From: Neurospora crassa OR74A
Lineage: Eukaryota; Ascomycota; Sordariomycetes; Sordariales; Sordariaceae
Reading direction: 5' to 3'
Length of the DNA stretch: 64,000 nt
NCBI RefSeq assembly: GCF_000182925.2
Contig: NC_026501.1
Span: forward strand, 4,691,917-4,755,916
A model generated the notes under the pieces. It did not search any database. It saw nothing but the letters and a program-made list of their open reading frames with translations, and was not told the origin of the DNA. Below are positions 1 through 9,221 of the stretch, one piece after another (position 1 is the first letter of the stretch; the number at the start of each line of letters is the position of its first letter). The position numbers were made by a program, and so were the translations under genes.

Positions 1-125
1 CGGTTGAGCAGCAGTCCAGGGACAGCTCAAGCTCATCGGTTTCGCCCAAGGTGATTGAGCCAGATGCAGATGCTGAAATTATCACTGGGATTAAGGATCT
101 TACTGTTGAGAAGGAAGTGAGCTAG
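1..125 (+). CDS. 3' end of an unidentified gene (partial)
   Basis: The reading frame from base 3 is open for 40 codons and stops at TAG (123-125). The peptide ends ...KDLTVEKEVS and starts in a Ser-rich stretch (RDSSSSSVSPK). It is polar and acidic with no recognisable domain, so no function can be given. The gene enters from the left edge of the window and is convergent with the TAF9 gene. It could instead be a chance open frame, but the codon choice and the lack of stops are consistent with a true C-terminus. Confidence 0.5.
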   Translation, partial: VEQQSRDSSSSSVSPKVIEPDADAEIITGIKDLTVEKEVS

Positions 126-842
126 AAGAAGTATGTAACACGAGAAGAGGGTTTGTGATCAAATATCGTTACCATGAAGAGGGAAGATGCTATTTGAAAC
201 TTCTAACAGCGATAGAATAACACACACCCGAGGAAAGGCGGAGGAGGAGGAGGAGGAGGAGGAGGAAAAGGGATGGAAGAGAGGTGATCCTTGGGCGATT
301 TCCTCACATTGCATAGCGCGGCGCAACTGGAAGGGAAATACAATGTACTTGACATTTACGGTGCCAGTTTATTACATCACTACTCCTAGAATTGTCTACC
401 TTTTTTTTCTTCTAGTTATGCCTGGTCCGAATATCTCCAAAATACTCGAGTACTCATCCAGGCTTGACAACAACCTCCTGACCCATCCGGCGTAGGTGCG
501 TATACGACGTGGAATACTCTTGCGAAAAACCTTTGTACGAAGTGACGTCGAAAGTGATATCCGAATTTCGACTGCCGTTCTTCCTTAGGGTTTAGCAAGG
601 CAAATATAGTGATGTATAAAACTTTATTAACTGCTTGGTGTAAAGCTAAGCTCACTCTTTGGATGCTGTCACCTTTTCGGTTCCCTACTCCTAAACGCCA
701 TGACACCGTGAAGAGAAAGCCGGTGAAACTACAGTAAACCGTGAGAAAGAAGGAAAATTGTTCCCCGGACAATGAATCATCAATGGCCCCGAAACAGGAA
801 CCGGTGTCCGCGAAGCCGACTGTAAAGATCATACAGCCCCCT
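126..842. other. Convergent intergenic region with GGA microsatellite
   Basis: This is the space between two converging 3' ends and holds their presumed 3' UTRs. It contains a (GGA)n run of about nine units near 239-267. Small open frames on both strands lack domain character and are not called. Confidence 0.6.
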
Positions 843-1805
843 TCAAGCAAACATATCCACATCCTCCATCTCATCATTATCACCATCGTCATCCCCAAAC
901 AAGTCATCCACCGTGCCACCCTCTACCCCATCCCCGCCAATATCCTCCCTCTCTATCCCCTCCATAGCATCACCATTCTCACCCTTCTTGTTAATGCCCA
1001 TGGCATCCTCCATGTCCTCATCACTACCTTCCTCCTCATCGCCACTTGTCTCATCCCCGCCGGCAATCCACCCGTCCCCCTTCAAACCCCAGCTAACCCC
1101 ATTCAACACAAACCTCTCGCTCGGCAACCTTACCCCCCACTCGTTCACACTGACCTTGGGCAACGCCACCTTATTCTTCTCCCTCGCCATCTCCATCATC
1201 CACTCCTTGCTGACACCACCACCGCTCCCGCCCCCGCTTCCGCCACGGAATTGGAAGTTCAGCCGGCTGGCAATCGCCAGCTGCACCGCGTTACTTGTAA
1301 TAGTCGCGTCGCCCACATTGACGGGGGCCGCGCCAGAAGAGGCCGAGGGCCGGGCGCCCGCGTGCGAGGTGTACGGGTCCGCAGAGAGGTGTAAAGCGTC
1401 TGAGAGCACGGCCGAGGTGTGGCGGTAGGCGAAGTCCAGCAGCAAAAGCGGGACGCGCTGTTCGAAGGCCGTTACGCCTTGCGCGGTTAGGAGGAGCTCG
1501 ATTGTGCGGGCGTCGCGGGGGCGGGGGTTGGAAGCTGCTGAGGAGGCGGCGGCAGCAGCAGAAGCAGCGGTGGAGAGGGTGTTGGGGTTTGATGTTGTTA
1601 CTGCTGTTGATGTTGTTGCGGGCCCTGTTGTGGTCGTTGGTGGTGGTGCTTGGGAGGCGGAGGAGGGCTGGGTGGCTAGTTGAGACTGGGATTGGGATTG
1701 AGAGGTTGCGGCCGTGGATGATGACGCTGCCGACGCGTTATTCTGGCTGCCGGGCGCGGGGTTGCCGTTTGGGAGGGGAGCCGTGGTTGTGGCGGCGGCG
1801 GACAT
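843..1805 (-). CDS. taf9: TFIID/SAGA subunit TAF9
   Basis: An intronless frame of 320 codons starts at ATG 1805. Residues 1-95 are a low-complexity Ala/Ser/Thr/Gln extension. Residues about 97-190 carry the TAF9 histone fold, starting [20 protein letters not shown] and continuing with a [20 protein letters not shown] helix. The fold is interrupted by a short Ala/Ser-Gly insert before [20 protein letters not shown]. The later [14 protein letters not shown] segment is also typical of fungal TAF9. The C-terminus is strongly acidic ([11 protein letters not shown]... [21 protein letters not shown]). TAF9 pairs with TAF6 in TFIID and also belongs to SAGA, so it should act in the nucleus in RNA polymerase II initiation. 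The gene is divergent from his-3 across about 1.2 kb. The identification rests on the histone-fold signature from family knowledge. Confidence 0.9.
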   Translation of the reverse strand: MSAAATTTAPLPNGNPAPGSQNNASAASSSTAATSQSQSQSQLATQPSSASQAPPPTTTTGPATTSTAVTTSNPNTLSTAASAAAAASSAASNPRPRDARTIELLLTAQGVTAFEQRVPLLLLDFAYRHTSAVLSDALHLSADPYTSHAGARPSASSGAAPVNVGDATITSNAVQLAIASRLNFQFRGGSGGGSGGGVSKEWMMEMAREKNKVALPKVSVNEWGVRLPSERFVLNGVSWGLKGDGWIAGGDETSGDEEEGSDEDMEDAMGINKKGENGDAMEGIEREDIGGDGVEGGTVDDLFGDDDGDNDEMEDVDMFA

Positions 1806-3045
1806 GGTTGGTGACTGCCGCCGATGGAGGGGGGAGGCTTAGTCAATTGGTGCTGAGAGATGCTATTTGGGGCGAAGCTGAGTAGTGTACAGCTCGCGCG
1901 GTGACTGGTATTTGTGTGATGTTTCCTAGTAGTTTTGTAGCAAGCAGATGGATTGGCTGATATCGAGGTCGGTTTGATGTTCGGCGCGGGGAGCTAGTAG
2001 GTAGCTCTGTTCACAGTTCGAGATGGATCTGATAGCTGGCGCCGTGTGTGAGGCGCGATTGGTTGTAAGGATTATATGACTTCCGATGGTCGCGGAGTAG
2101 GTATCTTGGGATGGCGCGTTGGAAGACTTGGGTTTGTTCCGGAAGGGAGCTTCGGCGAAAGGAGAAGGCTTGAGTTCGGATGCAAGTGAAAAGTTACCTC
2201 TAGACGACGTGTGATGGAAGTTCGAAGTTCCGGTTCGTTCATTCTCACGCCCGCCGACCGGGAATCGTAGCGGGCGCTAAGGCCAAGCCGCGGCACGGTC
2301 ACTGACCCAATGCAGCGCACTCCGTCAGCAACTGAAGTGGATGTACAAGTACATAGTAGTAGATCGCAACTGGAGATCACTCGCACCGTGCCGCAGAACA
2401 AGGGCGACGAGCCTCAGGGCAGTTTAGCCTGCCGTAACAGCACAGACCATAGCTTATTTTCACCTGGGCGGGCGGGCGACGGCGGCACTGACATCGGCAA
2501 GGCGGCATCAAGCAACCCCTCTGTTGCTTGCCAGCTGCCGGCCAACGTCAGCGGTACAAGGAGAAATCTGGAAGGAAAGACTTCTGGCACCGACAGGATG
2601 GCACGCGGGAAAAGTTCCCAATGCATGAGATGAGGGGCATTTGCATTGCCTCCCGTCACCCACTGCGAACCCCAACCCCACCATAGCGTCTGTCGATACA
2701 TGGAGCGCGAAGTCGAGAAACCTGTAATTCCTGGTAACTTTCAGGTACACAGTACGTACTGATCCTGGTATCAAACCTTGCCTGCCGAGTTTTCGACGGA
2801 AAGAGGTGTGAATTGTGAAAGAGTCATACCAAATCACCCGATTTTCATAAAGCCCGAGTCTTTTCTGTACATAAGCGACACTCGAAGCGGGCCTCATCTT
2901 CATAGCCTGATAGCTTGTAATACTCCATCCTCGTATCTCACTTGACCTTGAGTTCAACCCCACGTCAAACTTCACCCGACACATCGACGGATTGGGGAAC
3001 AGCACAATACCTGAAAAGCGAGAAAACCAAACAGAGGAAAACACC
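1806..3045. promoter_or_regulatory. Divergent TAF9 / his-3 promoter region
   Basis: This 1.24-kb interval separates the two divergent start codons and must hold both promoters and 5' leaders. A GAGTCA at 2821-2826 (TGACTC on the other strand) matches most of the TGA(C/G)TCA site used by CPC1/Gcn4-type activators of amino-acid genes. It lies about 220 nt before the his-3 ATG. I see no clear TATA box. Other open frames here have no domain character. Confidence 0.45.
2821..2826. promoter_or_regulatory. Possible CPC1 (Gcn4-type) half-site upstream of his-3
   Basis: The six bases GAGTCA read TGACTC on the minus strand, six of the seven bases of the general amino-acid control site TGACTCA. The position, about 220 nt upstream of a histidine biosynthesis ATG, fits cross-pathway control, which is known for histidine genes in Neurospora. 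A six-base match can occur by chance, so confidence is low. Confidence 0.3.
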
Positions 3046-5721
3046 ATGGAGACAACACTTCCCCTCCCCTTCCTCGTCGGTGTCAGTGTTCCTCCCGGAC
3101 TGAATGACATCAAGGAGGGCCTCAGCCGGGAGGAAGTCTCGTGTCTTGGCTGCGTCTTCTTCGAGGTCAAGCCCCAGACCCTTGAGAAAATCCTGCGATT
3201 CCTCAAGCGTCACAATGTCGAATTTGAGCCCTACTTCGATGTAACAGCCCTCGAGTCTATCGATGATATTATCACTCTTCTGGACGCCGGCGCCCGCAAG
3301 GTGTTTGTCAAGACCGAGCAGTTGGCCGACCTCTCCGCATATGGCTCCCGCGTTGCCCCCATTGTCACTGGAAGCAGCGCTGCTTTGCTTTCCTCCGCCA
3401 CCGAGAGCGGCCTTTTGCTCTCCGGCTTCGATCAGACTGCCTCCGAGGCTGCACAGTTTCTGGAGGAGGCCAGAGACAAGAAAATTACCCCCTTCTTCAT
3501 CAAGCCCGTTCCTGGGGCCGATCTCGAACAGTTCATCCAGGTCGCCGCCAAGGCTAACGCCATCCCCATCCTGCCATCCACTGGCTTGACAACAAAGAAG
3601 GACGAGGCCGGCAAGCTTGCCATCTCCACCATCCTCTCGAGCGTCTGGAAGTCTGACCGTCCCGATGGTCTTCTCCCCACCGTTGTCGTTGATGAGCACG
3701 ACACTGCTCTGGGTCTGGTCTACAGCAGTGCCGAGAGTGTGAACGAGGCCCTCAGGACACAGACTGGTGTCTATCAGAGCCGGAAGCGCGGTCTCTGGTA
3801 CAAGGGTGCTACTTCCGGAGACACTCAGGAGCTCGTCCGCATCTCGCTTGACTGCGATAACGATGCTCTCAAGTTTGTCGTGAAGCAGAAGGGTCGTTTC
3901 TGCCACCTCGATCAGTCCGGCTGCTTTGGTCAGCTCAAAGGCCTTCCCAAGCTCGAGCAGACTTTGATTTCGAGGAAACAGTCTGCCCCCGAGGGCTCCT
4001 ACACTGCCCGTCTCTTCTCCGATGAGAAGCTAGTCCGGGCCAAGATCATGGAGGAGGCTGAGGAGCTCTGCACCGCTCAGACCCCCCAGGAAATCGCCTT
4101 TGAGGCTGCCGATCTCTTCTACTTTGCTCTTACCAGGGCCGTTGCTGCCGGCGTTACTCTTGCCGATATCGAAAGGAGCCTTGACGCCAAGAGCTGGAAG
4201 GTCAAGCGCAGGACTGGAGATGCTAAGGGTAAGTGGGCTGAGAAGGAGGGCATCAAGCCTGCGGCGTCCGCTCTCGCTGCCACTTCGGCCCCTGTCACCA
4301 AGGAGGCCGCCCAGGAGACCACCCCTGAGAAGATCACCATGAGACGTTTCGACGCCTCCAAGGTCTCTACCGAGGAGCTCGATGCTGCTCTCAAGCGTCC
4401 TGCGCAAAAGTCGTCCGATGCCATCTACAAGATCATTGTCCCCATCATCGAGGACGTCCGCAAGAACGGCGACAAGGCTGTTCTGTCGTACACTCACAAG
4501 TTCGAGAAGGCTACCTCTCTTACTAGCCCCGTCCTGAAGGCGCCCTTCCCCAAGGAGCTTATGCAGCTCCCTGAGGAGACCATTGCTGCCATCGACGTGT
4601 CCTTCGAGAACATCCGCAAGTTCCACGCCGCCCAGAAGGAGGAGAAGCCCCTCCAGGTCGAGACCATGCCCGGTGTTGTCTGCAGCCGTTTCTCTCGTCC
4701 CATCGAGGCCGTCGGCTGCTACATCCCCGGCGGTACCGCCGTTCTCCCCAGCACTGCCCTTATGCTGGGTGTTCCCGCCATGGTCGCCGGCTGCAACAAG
4801 ATTGTGTTCGCCTCTCCTCCCCGCGCCGACGGAACCATCACTCCCGAGATTGTCTACGTCGCTCACAAGGTTGGCGCCGAGTCCATCGTGCTTGCCGGCG
4901 GTGCCCAGGCCGTAGCTGCCATGGCCTACGGCACCGAGAGCATCACCAAGGTCGACAAGATTCTCGGCCCCGGTAACCAGTTCGTCACTGCTGCCAAGAT
5001 GTTCGTCAGCAACGACACCAACGCTGCCGTTGGTATTGACATGCCCGCTGGCCCGTCCGAGGTGCTGGTCATCGCTGACAAGGACGCCAACCCCGCGTTC
5101 GTTGCCTCGGATCTCCTGTCCCAGGCTGAGCACGGCGTTGACAGTCAGGTCATCCTGATCGCTATTGACCTCGACGAGGAGCATCTTCAGGCTATTGAGG
5201 ACGAGGTTCACCGTCAGGCTACGGAGCTTCCTCGCGTCCAGATTGTCCGTGGCTCCATCGCCCACTCGATCACCGTGCAGGTCAAGACCGTCGAGGAGGC
5301 CATGGAGCTCAGCAACAAGTACGCTCCTGAGCACTTGATCCTCCAGATCAAGGAGGCCGAGAAGGCTGTCGATCTTGTCATGAACGCCGGTAGTGTCTTC
5401 ATTGGCGCCTGGACTCCTGAGTCCGTTGGCGATTACTCTGCTGGTGTTAACCACTCGCTGCGTAAGTTACATATCATAAATAGCCCCGCTTCACAGATTC
5501 TTCTGCTAACGTCAAGACACATAGCTACCTATGGCTTTGCCAAGCAGTACTCTGGCGTCAATCTCGCCTCGTTCGTCAAGCACATTACCAGCTCCAACTT
5601 GACTGCCGAGGGTCTCAAAAACGTCGGCCAGGCTGTCATGCAGTTGGCTAAGGTTGAGGAGCTCGAGGCTCACAGAAGGGCGGTCAGCATCCGTCTTGAG
5701 CACATGAGCAAGAGCAACTAA
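3046..5721 (+). CDS. his-3: Trifunctional histidine biosynthesis protein HIS-3
   Basis: Exons 3046-5461 and 5525-5721 are joined across a 63-nt intron (donor GTAAGT, branch GCTAAC, acceptor ATAG), giving 870 residues. Three enzymes are fused. The first is phosphoribosyl-AMP cyclohydrolase, with the motif SRKRGLWYKGATSGDTQ near residue 245. The second is phosphoribosyl-ATP pyrophosphatase, with the helix AKIMEEAEELC near residue 330. The third is histidinol dehydrogenase, from about residue 430, with CYIPGGTA near 557, DMPAGPSEV near 664 and the metal-binding SQAEHG near 690. The intron join gives NHSLPTYGFAKQYSG, the conserved dehydrogenase C-terminus, which proves the splice. The protein catalyses steps 2, 3 and the last two steps of histidine synthesis in the cytosol. 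Length and sequence agree with N. crassa HIS-3 as I remember it. An upstream in-frame extension to base 2992 has no ATG. Confidence 0.98.
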   Translation: METTLPLPFLVGVSVPPGLNDIKEGLSREEVSCLGCVFFEVKPQTLEKILRFLKRHNVEFEPYFDVTALESIDDIITLLDAGARKVFVKTEQLADLSAYGSRVAPIVTGSSAALLSSATESGLLLSGFDQTASEAAQFLEEARDKKITPFFIKPVPGADLEQFIQVAAKANAIPILPSTGLTTKKDEAGKLAISTILSSVWKSDRPDGLLPTVVVDEHDTALGLVYSSAESVNEALRTQTGVYQSRKRGLWYKGATSGDTQELVRISLDCDNDALKFVVKQKGRFCHLDQSGCFGQLKGLPKLEQTLISRKQSAPEGSYTARLFSDEKLVRAKIMEEAEELCTAQTPQEIAFEAADLFYFALTRAVAAGVTLADIERSLDAKSWKVKRRTGDAKGKWAEKEGIKPAASALAATSAPVTKEAAQETTPEKITMRRFDASKVSTEELDAALKRPAQKSSDAIYKIIVPIIEDVRKNGDKAVLSYTHKFEKATSLTSPVLKAPFPKELMQLPEETIAAIDVSFENIRKFHAAQKEEKPLQVETMPGVVCSRFSRPIEAVGCYIPGGTAVLPSTALMLGVPAMVAGCNKIVFASPPRADGTITPEIVYVAHKVGAESIVLAGGAQAVAAMAYGTESITKVDKILGPGNQFVTAAKMFVSNDTNAAVGIDMPAGPSEVLVIADKDANPAFVASDLLSQAEHGVDSQVILIAIDLDEEHLQAIEDEVHRQATELPRVQIVRGSIAHSITVQVKTVEEAMELSNKYAPEHLILQIKEAEKAVDLVMNAGSVFIGAWTPESVGDYSAGVNHSLRKLHIINSPASQILLLTSRHIATYGFAKQYSGVNLASFVKHITSSNLTAEGLKNVGQAVMQLAKVEELEAHRRAVSIRLEHMSKSN

Positions 5722-5744
5722 ACGGAAATTCTTTTCGAAGTAGC

Positions 5745-5762
5745 AAAAAAAAAAAAAAAAAA
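5745..5762 (+). repeat. A18 homopolymer after his-3
   Basis: A run of 18 A residues lies about 24 nt downstream of the his-3 stop codon, in the presumed 3' UTR. Run length is prone to sequencing error. Confidence 0.8.
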
Positions 5763-5980
5763 CAAGAACAAAAGGATGTAGTGGGTTGATGTATATCTGG
5801 GTCATTTTGGGCACATAGAGTAATGATAACGAGTTTTGGACATTGTACTGTTCTGTACAGGCTGAAGATCAGTACATGAATCTGTTGGTAAGTGTAGAGA
5901 CCCAAACGTCCCTTTAGTTTTTCTCCCTATTCCAGAAGGGGTGCTCGTCCCTGGGTGTTTATTTTCATTATTACATCAAC

Positions 5981-6003
5981 TTTTTTTTTTTTTTTTTTTT
6001 TTT
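5981..6003 (+). repeat. T23 homopolymer
   Basis: A run of 23 T residues lies in the his-3 to lpl interval. It is a plausible polymorphic marker between strains. Confidence 0.85.
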
Positions 6004-7800
6004 CAGATCATGCGTACATGAACGGGGAAGCACAGACGATCGAAACGTGGATGTCACAATGTCGCTGCAGTGATGCTGCATTGCATGAAGCGCCCATCTC
6101 AATATACTTGCAGTCTTGCACGTTGCATGTGAACCTCCCAAACAACCGAATAAAAGACGGCGAAAAATGAAGATAAAAAAAAACCATAAAAAAAATCAGA
6201 GGGAGTGTGGGAAATGGTGTCTTTTAGCATTCAGACCCCATAGCCGTGCACGCCCGGGTACAGACAGGTTCATCGATGTTGACATTGACTGGGACACCAG
6301 GTCTATCTATTTTATCTCCTGTCCTCTACCATACATCGGGACATCGGACATCTTGCTGTACCCCCCACACCCACAAAGCCTCATAAAAGCGCCACACCCG
6401 AGGAGGTTCGGTCGGCCCCACGAACTCTGTGCCTCCCTGCCTGTTTACAGGGACCGAACGCTGGAGAATCTTACTAGTTTCCTGACATCCGGCCTACCCG
6501 AGCAGGAAAAGGGACAGCTCATAGGCGAGGAGGGATTTGAAGATGGGAACATTTTGGGTGATTCGAGAGGAGGAACTAGGTACTGCATCATGATAGTTCG
6601 GGGCAGCATCTTGGCTGGGACATTGTTAATACCTCGATATGATGAAGTAGGAGGGAGTTTTTGCGTGTCTTGCCGAAGTCCAGAGATCTGTTTTATTTTA
6701 TTTTTTATGGATGTAGTGTATCAACACCCAAGATTCGGAGAATAGTACTAGGATTCGCATTTACAAGTGGAAGTCTTGAGAATCGTTGTATATCCTTGTC
6801 TTCCTCGGAATGTTAACAATCCTACAGCGAGCGAGCGAGCGGTCGGATGCGCTGATCTGATAGGCGCAATATACGGCCGCTTTCTCCGGTCGTGTAGTGT
6901 AAGCTCTGTGGGCATAGTACACTAAAAAAACCCTTGCATTTCATGATCTGCCTGCTATTCATTCCGAGCTATTTCAGTGGTCACATTTCGAGGAAGAAAG
7001 AAAGCAACTAAGATTCACAGCCATCCATCCATCCATATGGAAGAATAATCCATTCCCATGTTCCCTCCCCCCCACTATGTATGTGACCACACGCTGCTGT
7101 CAGAATGCCAACGGTCTCAGGTACCCTCGTCCGACTGTTTGGCATGGAGTTACATACACTACTAGTGTAGCCCCGGGCCAAGCTACCCCGTCAAATCTAT
7201 ACATATCTATAACGGGTTTCAGGGGTTTCGTTCGCTGTCAATCAAGTTTGAAACATCACTGGGGCCGTTGGACGGTGTATTAGACCATTGGCTCCCTCAG
7301 CTGTTTGGCGGCTGGGCGGCTGGGTCAAACGGCAATAACGGGACTCGAGAGGGACGAGGAGAGTCGGTTGGCTGGCTGCAATACAAGCGTTCCCACCTAA
7401 CCAACGAGTCCCGTTTTCCATTTGTGTGCCTAACCATCATCTAGGGATGTCAGGGTTTGGCCGGATCAGGGTATGTTTGGTTGACTGTTGTCATGTCTGA
7501 TTGGGTACATATTATGGTAGGTGTCTCGAGAACAGTAGAGTACTCGGGCCTAGCGTTTGGATGATTACGCGAGATATGAGTTGTGGGCCGCCATGCAGTT
7601 GCTTGTCCATAAGCAGAAGTTGCTTTGGGATATATTTCTCGTCTTTCAAAGGTCACGAGGTCCTGGGACGAACGGCATCGCCATCCAAAGGGTTGAACAT
7701 GAGAAACCTGAATGGCCTTTGCGTTGAAATACAAAAAGTCAAGAACAAAATCGCTTGAGGATAGGGACGTGGAAGCAAGCAAATATGGTAAGAGAGGTAT

Positions 7801-7898
7801 ACATCAACCCTGGTTCAATTGTTAGCGTGGTTCTTCCTCCACGTCCTCGTTCATGACGGTTAACAGTACCAGGCTAACAATTAAACCAGGGTTGATGT
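7801..7898. mobile_element. Guest: Guest-like 98-bp inverted-repeat element (MITE)
   Basis: The ends are near-perfect inverted repeats of 26 bp. The left end reads ACATCAACCCTGGTTCAATT and continues GTTAGC; the right end is its reverse complement with a single mismatch at position 16, so the first 15 bp are exact. The total is exactly 98 bp and there is no coding capacity. GTA at 7797-7799 and at 7899-7901 may be a target duplication, with T7800 either part of the element or of the site; a TA duplication is also possible. A 98-bp inverted-repeat transposon called Guest was described from the his-3 - cog region of N. crassa, and length and location match. The name rests on memory, not on a search. 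Confidence 0.88.
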
Positions 7899-9221
7899 GT
7901 ACTGATATGTAGGTGCTCAGCAAACTGCCAATTTCTTGGCCCCAAGCAGCAGTTTGCTGTCAGTGCTGCTCGTGTCAGCCTTGGTAGTGGAACCTAAACT
8001 GCTAACACAGCGCAAGTGCGCATGTAAAGATATTGTGGGAGGATCTGTATGGATGGATGAGATTACTGCTTGGTGTTGGTTGCGAGGCACTGCGGCTGTT
8101 AGGCTTTGCTGTGCCCCGTTCGACGAAGAAATACGCGGAACTATAAATTGGATACCTAGACTTACTGCCTATGGGAGGTATCTACCGACGTAGCCGACGG
8201 ATTCTAGCAACATCCCGACTTTGCTTGTAGTGTACTATGATAGCAGCACAGTGTTGCTCCTTGTGAGAATGGGCTCTTTTTTTTTTTTCCCCCTTCCCTA
8301 GGGCGTTGACTGGACTTGCTCTATTGTTCCCAAGGTAGGTGCCCGTCATCGATTTTCCCAAGTCTCCCGCCAGATTGTCGTCATAGTGTCATGATGACCT
8401 CGGTCGCTGGGGCTGCGTGGTTACGGGGAGCTGGGACCGCTAGGCCTCAGTGGTTGTGCCATTCAGCGTGGGTGTGTGGAGTAGCGGTAGAGGCGCTTGG
8501 AAGTTGTGCTAGCGGAAACCCTGGAATATCTTCTACCCTCGATTCCTTCTCGGGCTGCCCATGTGCTGAGGTGATGCCGGGGATCTGGCGCCAATCATCC
8601 ATTGAGGTTCCCGCAGCTTCCCGGTGCCGCGCGCGGGCGCAGTTGCTCACAGGACACACCTAGACGCAGGGGCACAGGGGCACCGTTTGGTGTGCAACTG
8701 GGTACCTAGCTGTAGCAAGCACTCCACCGTCTGTGCAATCCCCCAATCCACGGCAGGAACTTCGCACCGCCGCGGCACCGAGTGAGCGAATCCATCCGCA
8801 TTGGATCCCAATTCTTGCCCTTGCCATCCTTCTTTCTTCCCACTTGGCGCAACCAACACTTCCCTTGGTCTGGGTACTCGTGTTGATCTTCACTCTCTTT
8901 TTTTCTTGGGCGACCGACTTTTTATATCCGTCCTTGCTTCCCCCTGGCCGTTGTCGTTCTTTCTACAACTACCTTCCGTTCATTATCCCCTTTCTTGGTT
9001 CGGTCGAGGACCAAAAACAGAACAATTCCGGCTCTTCCAGGTGGCTTGGGTGCGACTGTTTAGCTCTTGACCACTAGCCGCTTACCTTCTCTTGATGTTT
9101 TTATTTGGATATCATTAAACTACTCTTTCTTGAAACGGCAGACGAACGGAACAGTTCCTACGGTATATTAGCGATATACGTTGTACTGATATTCTGAGCA
9201 AGAAGAGGCAAATTATCAATT

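Larger units (their letters stand above)
5722..9221. other. cog: his-3 to lysophospholipase interval (cog-type recombination region)
   Basis: This 3.5-kb stretch lacks convincing coding sequence. It contains an A18 run (5745-5762), a T23 run (5981-6003), a (GCGA)n tract (about 6827-6841), CCAT repeats near 7022-7036, the Guest-like element at 7801-7898, and a pyrimidine-rich region near 8860-9010 that may be the lysophospholipase promoter or leader. In N. crassa the recombination hotspot cog is known to lie 3' of his-3, before the lysophospholipase gene. I therefore infer that cog is here, but I cannot place its borders or the allele from sequence alone. Confidence 0.65.

Noticed and set aside
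4030-5454. 474-codon open frame antisense to his-3
   Set aside because: It is the mirror of strongly codon-biased HIS-3 coding sequence; the peptide is a low-complexity Gly/Asp/Leu-rich shadow with no domain.
8733-9077. 114-codon frame upstream of the lysophospholipase gene
   Set aside because: It reads hydrophobic Pro/Leu/Phe-rich sequence typical of pyrimidine-rich promoter DNA.
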